A DNA stretch of 64,000 nt, taken from positions 4,039,501 through 4,103,500 of the forward strand of contig NZ_CP155729.1 of the NCBI RefSeq assembly GCF_039724765.1, written 5' to 3'. The DNA comes from Sagittula stellata E-37 (GTDB taxonomy: Bacteria > Pseudomonadota > Alphaproteobacteria > Rhodobacterales > Rhodobacteraceae). The translations under genes were made by a program, and so were the position numbers. Of this stretch, positions 61,805 through 64,000 are shown in pieces. The notes under the pieces are model-generated. The model was given only the letters and a program-made list of their open reading frames with translations. It did not search any database and had not been told where the DNA came from. Position 1 is the first letter of the stretch. Each line of letters begins with the position of its first letter.

Positions 61805-62614
61805 TCAGTAGGTCGGGTGGAACCGGCCCGCGGGAGAGAGGGTAAAGATCTCGACCCCGTCCGAGGTCACGCCCACCGAATGCTCGAACTGCGCCGACAA
61901 CGACTTGTCGCGCGTCACAGCGGTCCAGTCGTCGCCCAGCACCTTGGTTTCCGGTCGGCCCAGGTTCACCATCGGCTCGATGGTGAAGAACATGCCTTCT
62001 TCAAGCCGCGGTCCCGAACCCGGTCGACCGTAGTGCAGAACGTTCGGGGGCGCATGGAACACCCGGCCCAGCCCGTGGCCGCAGAAGTCGCGCACCACCG
62101 ACATGCGGTGCCCTTCCACAAAGGTCTGGATGGCGTGGCCGATGTCACCGAAGGTGTTGCCGGGTTTCACCGCCTCGATCCCGTGCATCAGGGCGTCGTG
62201 CGTGACCTCGATCAGCCGCTCCGCCTTGCGGGGCAGCTTGCCGGCGACATACATCCGTGAACTGTCGCCGAACCAGCCATCCAGGATCACCGTCACATCG
62301 ATGTTCAGGATGTCGCCGTCCTTCAGCTTCTTGTCGCCGGGAATGCCGTGGCAGACCACGTGATTGACCGAGATGCAGGACGCATGCTGGTAACCCTTGT
62401 AGCCGATGGTGGCCGAGGTGGTGCCCAGCTCCGTCACGCGGCGGGTGATGAAATCGTCGATCTCGCCGGTGGTTGCGCCGACATCCACCTTGTCCGCGAC
62501 CTCGTCGAGGATCTGGGCCGCGACCTTGCCCGCCGCATGCATGCCGGCAAAGTCCGCAGCGTCATGGATGCGGATGCCCTCTCGGGTGATGCGGCCTGCG
62601 GTATCCTGGTTCAA
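61805..62614 (-). CDS. map: Methionine aminopeptidase, type I
   Basis: Cytoplasmic metallopeptidase of 269 residues that removes the initiator Met. The five metal ligands can be placed: Asp in NIDVTVILDGWFGDSS (two Asp), His in CGHGLGRVFH, Glu in FFTIEPMVN and Glu in QFEHSVGVT. The N-terminus is short, with no zinc-finger extension, as in type Ia enzymes. The length is within the usual 250-275. Convergent with the ABC ATPase gene (84-base gap with no clear terminator) and divergent from a secreted protein gene. Confidence 0.95.
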   Translation of the reverse strand: MNQDTAGRITREGIRIHDAADFAGMHAAGKVAAQILDEVADKVDVGATTGEIDDFITRRVTELGTTSATIGYKGYQHASCISVNHVVCHGIPGDKKLKDGDILNIDVTVILDGWFGDSSRMYVAGKLPRKAERLIEVTHDALMHGIEAVKPGNTFGDIGHAIQTFVEGHRMSVVRDFCGHGLGRVFHAPPNVLHYGRPGSGPRLEEGMFFTIEPMVNLGRPETKVLGDDWTAVTRDKSLSAQFEHSVGVTSDGVEIFTLSPAGRFHPTY

Positions 62615-62743
62615 TGCGGGTCTCCGTTCACTTTCAGCAAGATTTAGGACCTTTTGGCCGAAGATGCCAGTGCGTCAGCTTGGCAATCCGCCCCGACGCG
62701 GTCTAGGATTTGCCTTGTTTGATTGACTGACCGGATTTTCACC

Positions 62744-63385
62744 ATGAGACATTTGCTTCCGCTTTTCGCCTGCCTCGCCCTTGCCGCGCCCGTCCCGGCG
62801 CTTGCCGACGCGTGCCGCGACCGGATCGCCGCCATGTTCGATGGCGGCCCGCTGGACCCGTTCGCACGGCCGCCGCACAGCTTTGTCGGCACGACCTACG
62901 ACGCCGCCGGAAACGTCCGGTGGATCTACGAGGCGCGCTACGAGACACCGCTCAAGACCGTGGGCGGGATGCAGGGCGGGCAACAGGTTCTGCTCGACGG
63001 GTCCGACAGCTGGATGGGGGCGTCTCCCGACGGACCGTGGACGAAGGCCCCGAACCTGATCCCCGACGACCACGAAGGATTCATCCGCGCGCAAATGGCG
63101 CAGAACGTGAAGAACCTCGACCGCACCGACTGCCCCGGCATGGCGGACGTCGATGGCACGACACTGGAGAAGTTCGTCTATTTCACGAAGACCGACCCGA
63201 CGCCCGAATCCGCCGGGGCTTGGTTCGGCGCCCTGAACACCGTTTTCGTCCACCCCCAAAACGGCCGGGTGATGCGCTGGGAGACCTCCGAAAGCGTGGC
63301 GCATTACGCGCCTGATCCGTCCGGCGACGTTCAGGTGAACGTGTACACCTACGATCCGGCGATCACCGTCTCTCCGCCCAGGTGA
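62744..63385 (+). CDS. Secreted protein of unknown function
   Basis: Protein of 213 residues with a signal peptide (MRHLLPLFACLALAAPVPAL, cleavage near residue 22). The mature form has one Cys near its start (DACRDRI) and another in TDCPGMAD, which could form a disulfide. Phrases such as SFVGTTYDAAGNVRWIYEARYETP and VYFTKTDPTPESAGAWFGALNTVFV suggest a beta-rich periplasmic domain, perhaps lipid- or ligand-binding, but I do not recognise the family. ATG 62744 fits the signal peptide; a TTG at 62723 is also in frame. It stands alone between map and a histidine phosphatase gene. Confidence 0.65.
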   Translation: MRHLLPLFACLALAAPVPALADACRDRIAAMFDGGPLDPFARPPHSFVGTTYDAAGNVRWIYEARYETPLKTVGGMQGGQQVLLDGSDSWMGASPDGPWTKAPNLIPDDHEGFIRAQMAQNVKNLDRTDCPGMADVDGTTLEKFVYFTKTDPTPESAGAWFGALNTVFVHPQNGRVMRWETSESVAHYAPDPSGDVQVNVYTYDPAITVSPPR

Positions 63386-63455
63386 CGGCCCGAAGAACCT
63401 TTCCCTCCGGTGCGCGGCGGCGTAAGGCGCGCGTGAGTATTGGAAAGGACGTCCC

Positions 63456-64000
63456 ATGTCGCATGTCACCCTTGTCCGCCACGGCCAGGCCAATTCCGCC
63501 GCGCGGGACGAATTGGAATATGACCGCCTGAGCGAGCTTGGCTGGCAACAGGCGGAATGGCTGGGCGGCTGGTTCCGCTCCACCGGAGAGAAGTTCGCGC
63601 GGGTCTACACCGGCACCCTGCGCCGGCATGTCGAAACCGCCGAGGCCATCGCGCCCGACTGTCTCGAAGGGCCGATCCGCGACCCGCGCCTGAACGAGCT
63701 GTCCTATTTCGACCTCGCCACACTGGTCGAGTCGCAGCACGGCCTGATGATGCCGGTGGACCGGGAGGCCTTTGTCTCGCACCTGCCGAAGATGTTCGGA
63801 CTCTGGCAGGAAGATCGGATCGAGGATGCGCCGGAAACCTTCGCCGCCTTCGAAGCCCGCGTCCGCGCGGCACTGACAGAGATCGCCGAGGGTGAGGGAC
63901 GCGCTCTGATCGTCACCTCCGGTGGGCTGATCGGCATGGCGATGCGGATCGTGATGCGGCTGGACCTGACGGCCATGGCCCATGCCTGCCTCGCGATCGA
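63456..64000 (+). CDS. Histidine phosphatase family protein (phosphoglycerate-mutase-like), cut by window end
   Basis: The first 181 residues are present, without a stop. The RHG motif with the phospho-accepting His is at the very start (LVRHGQANSA), the family Glu is in LNELSYFDLA, and the second His region should follow SGGLIGMAMRI (here LIVTSGGLIG, where many members have SHGG; the His is replaced by Ser). If the reading SGG is correct, the second catalytic His is missing and activity may be altered. Most members of this length dephosphorylate small metabolites. The remainder lies beyond the window. Confidence 0.8.
   Translation, partial: MSHVTLVRHGQANSAARDELEYDRLSELGWQQAEWLGGWFRSTGEKFARVYTGTLRRHVETAEAIAPDCLEGPIRDPRLNELSYFDLATLVESQHGLMMPVDREAFVSHLPKMFGLWQEDRIEDAPETFAAFEARVRAALTEIAEGEGRALIVTSGGLIGMAMRIVMRLDLTAMAHACLAI

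Noticed and set aside
1..64000. tRNA, rRNA, CRISPR array, prophage or integron
   Set aside because: No cloverleaf-like gene, rRNA segment, regularly spaced repeats, phage structural genes or integrase were seen in any gap; the single mobile element is the IS at 5158-5996.

Overview
The window is a 64 kb piece of a GC-rich alphaproteobacterial chromosome, most likely from the Rhodobacteraceae (roseobacter group). This is judged from protein style, from abundant TRAP and ABC uptake systems, from ATGA-coupled operons and from an intergenic module carrying TTTGCAAATACTC / GAGTATTT sequences. I see no rRNA, tRNA, CRISPR array, prophage or plasmid origin. The one clear mobile element is an IS5-family (IS427-type) copy at 5158-5996.

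Layout. 177-4920 (+): ABC importer of the NMT1/THI5 type (ATPase, two permeases, binding protein) with two tandem GNAT acetyltransferases inside the operon and a 122-bp tandem duplication over the start of the second permease. 5158-5996: the IS, inserted on the stop codon of a thioesterase gene. 5936-7259 (-): that thioesterase, frameshifted near its end, and a CaiD-like crotonase. 7450-12950: a probable glucosylglycerate locus, with a GH13_18 phosphorylase and a periplasmic ClpP/crotonase-fold protein on +, and glucosyl-3-phosphoglycerate synthase and its phosphatase on -. 13051-15196 (-): a P-loop kinase, then pssA and psd for phosphatidylethanolamine synthesis. 15645-21091 (+): an oligopeptide ABC operon with fused OppDF. 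21109-26238: a TetR repressor divergent from an RND efflux pump. 26464-28716 (+): a BisC-like molybdoenzyme. 29027-35616 (-): TAXI-TRAP transporter, DUF1850 protein and a DctB/DctD-like two-component pair. 36202-40425 (+): a very large secreted ExeM/NucH-like nuclease. 40504-48076: a TetR regulator divergent from a three-subunit molybdenum hydroxylase and a DctPQM TRAP transporter. 48127-55517 (-): a fatty-acid beta-oxidation operon (acyl-CoA dehydrogenase, thiolase, FadJ-type protein, CoA hydrolase/transferase). 55809-61720 (+): a cobalamin riboswitch followed by a CbiX-like/[2Fe-2S] protein and a complete peptide/nickel-type ABC importer. 61805-64000: methionine aminopeptidase (-), a secreted protein of unknown function (+) and a histidine phosphatase cut by the window edge (+).

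How the genes work together. Most modules pair an uptake system with an enzyme set or a regulator. The two that look most worth attention are the B12-riboswitch operon and the glucosylglycerate locus. The first is plausibly a B12-repressed cobalt (or cobalt-complex) importer with an unusual chelatase-like ferredoxin. The second carries synthesis and phosphorolysis of a compatible solute side by side. Other oddities are an NtrC-family regulator without its GAFTGA loop and Walker B glutamate, the IS landing exactly on a stop codon, and a molybdenum hydroxylase with an active-site loop unlike CO dehydrogenase.
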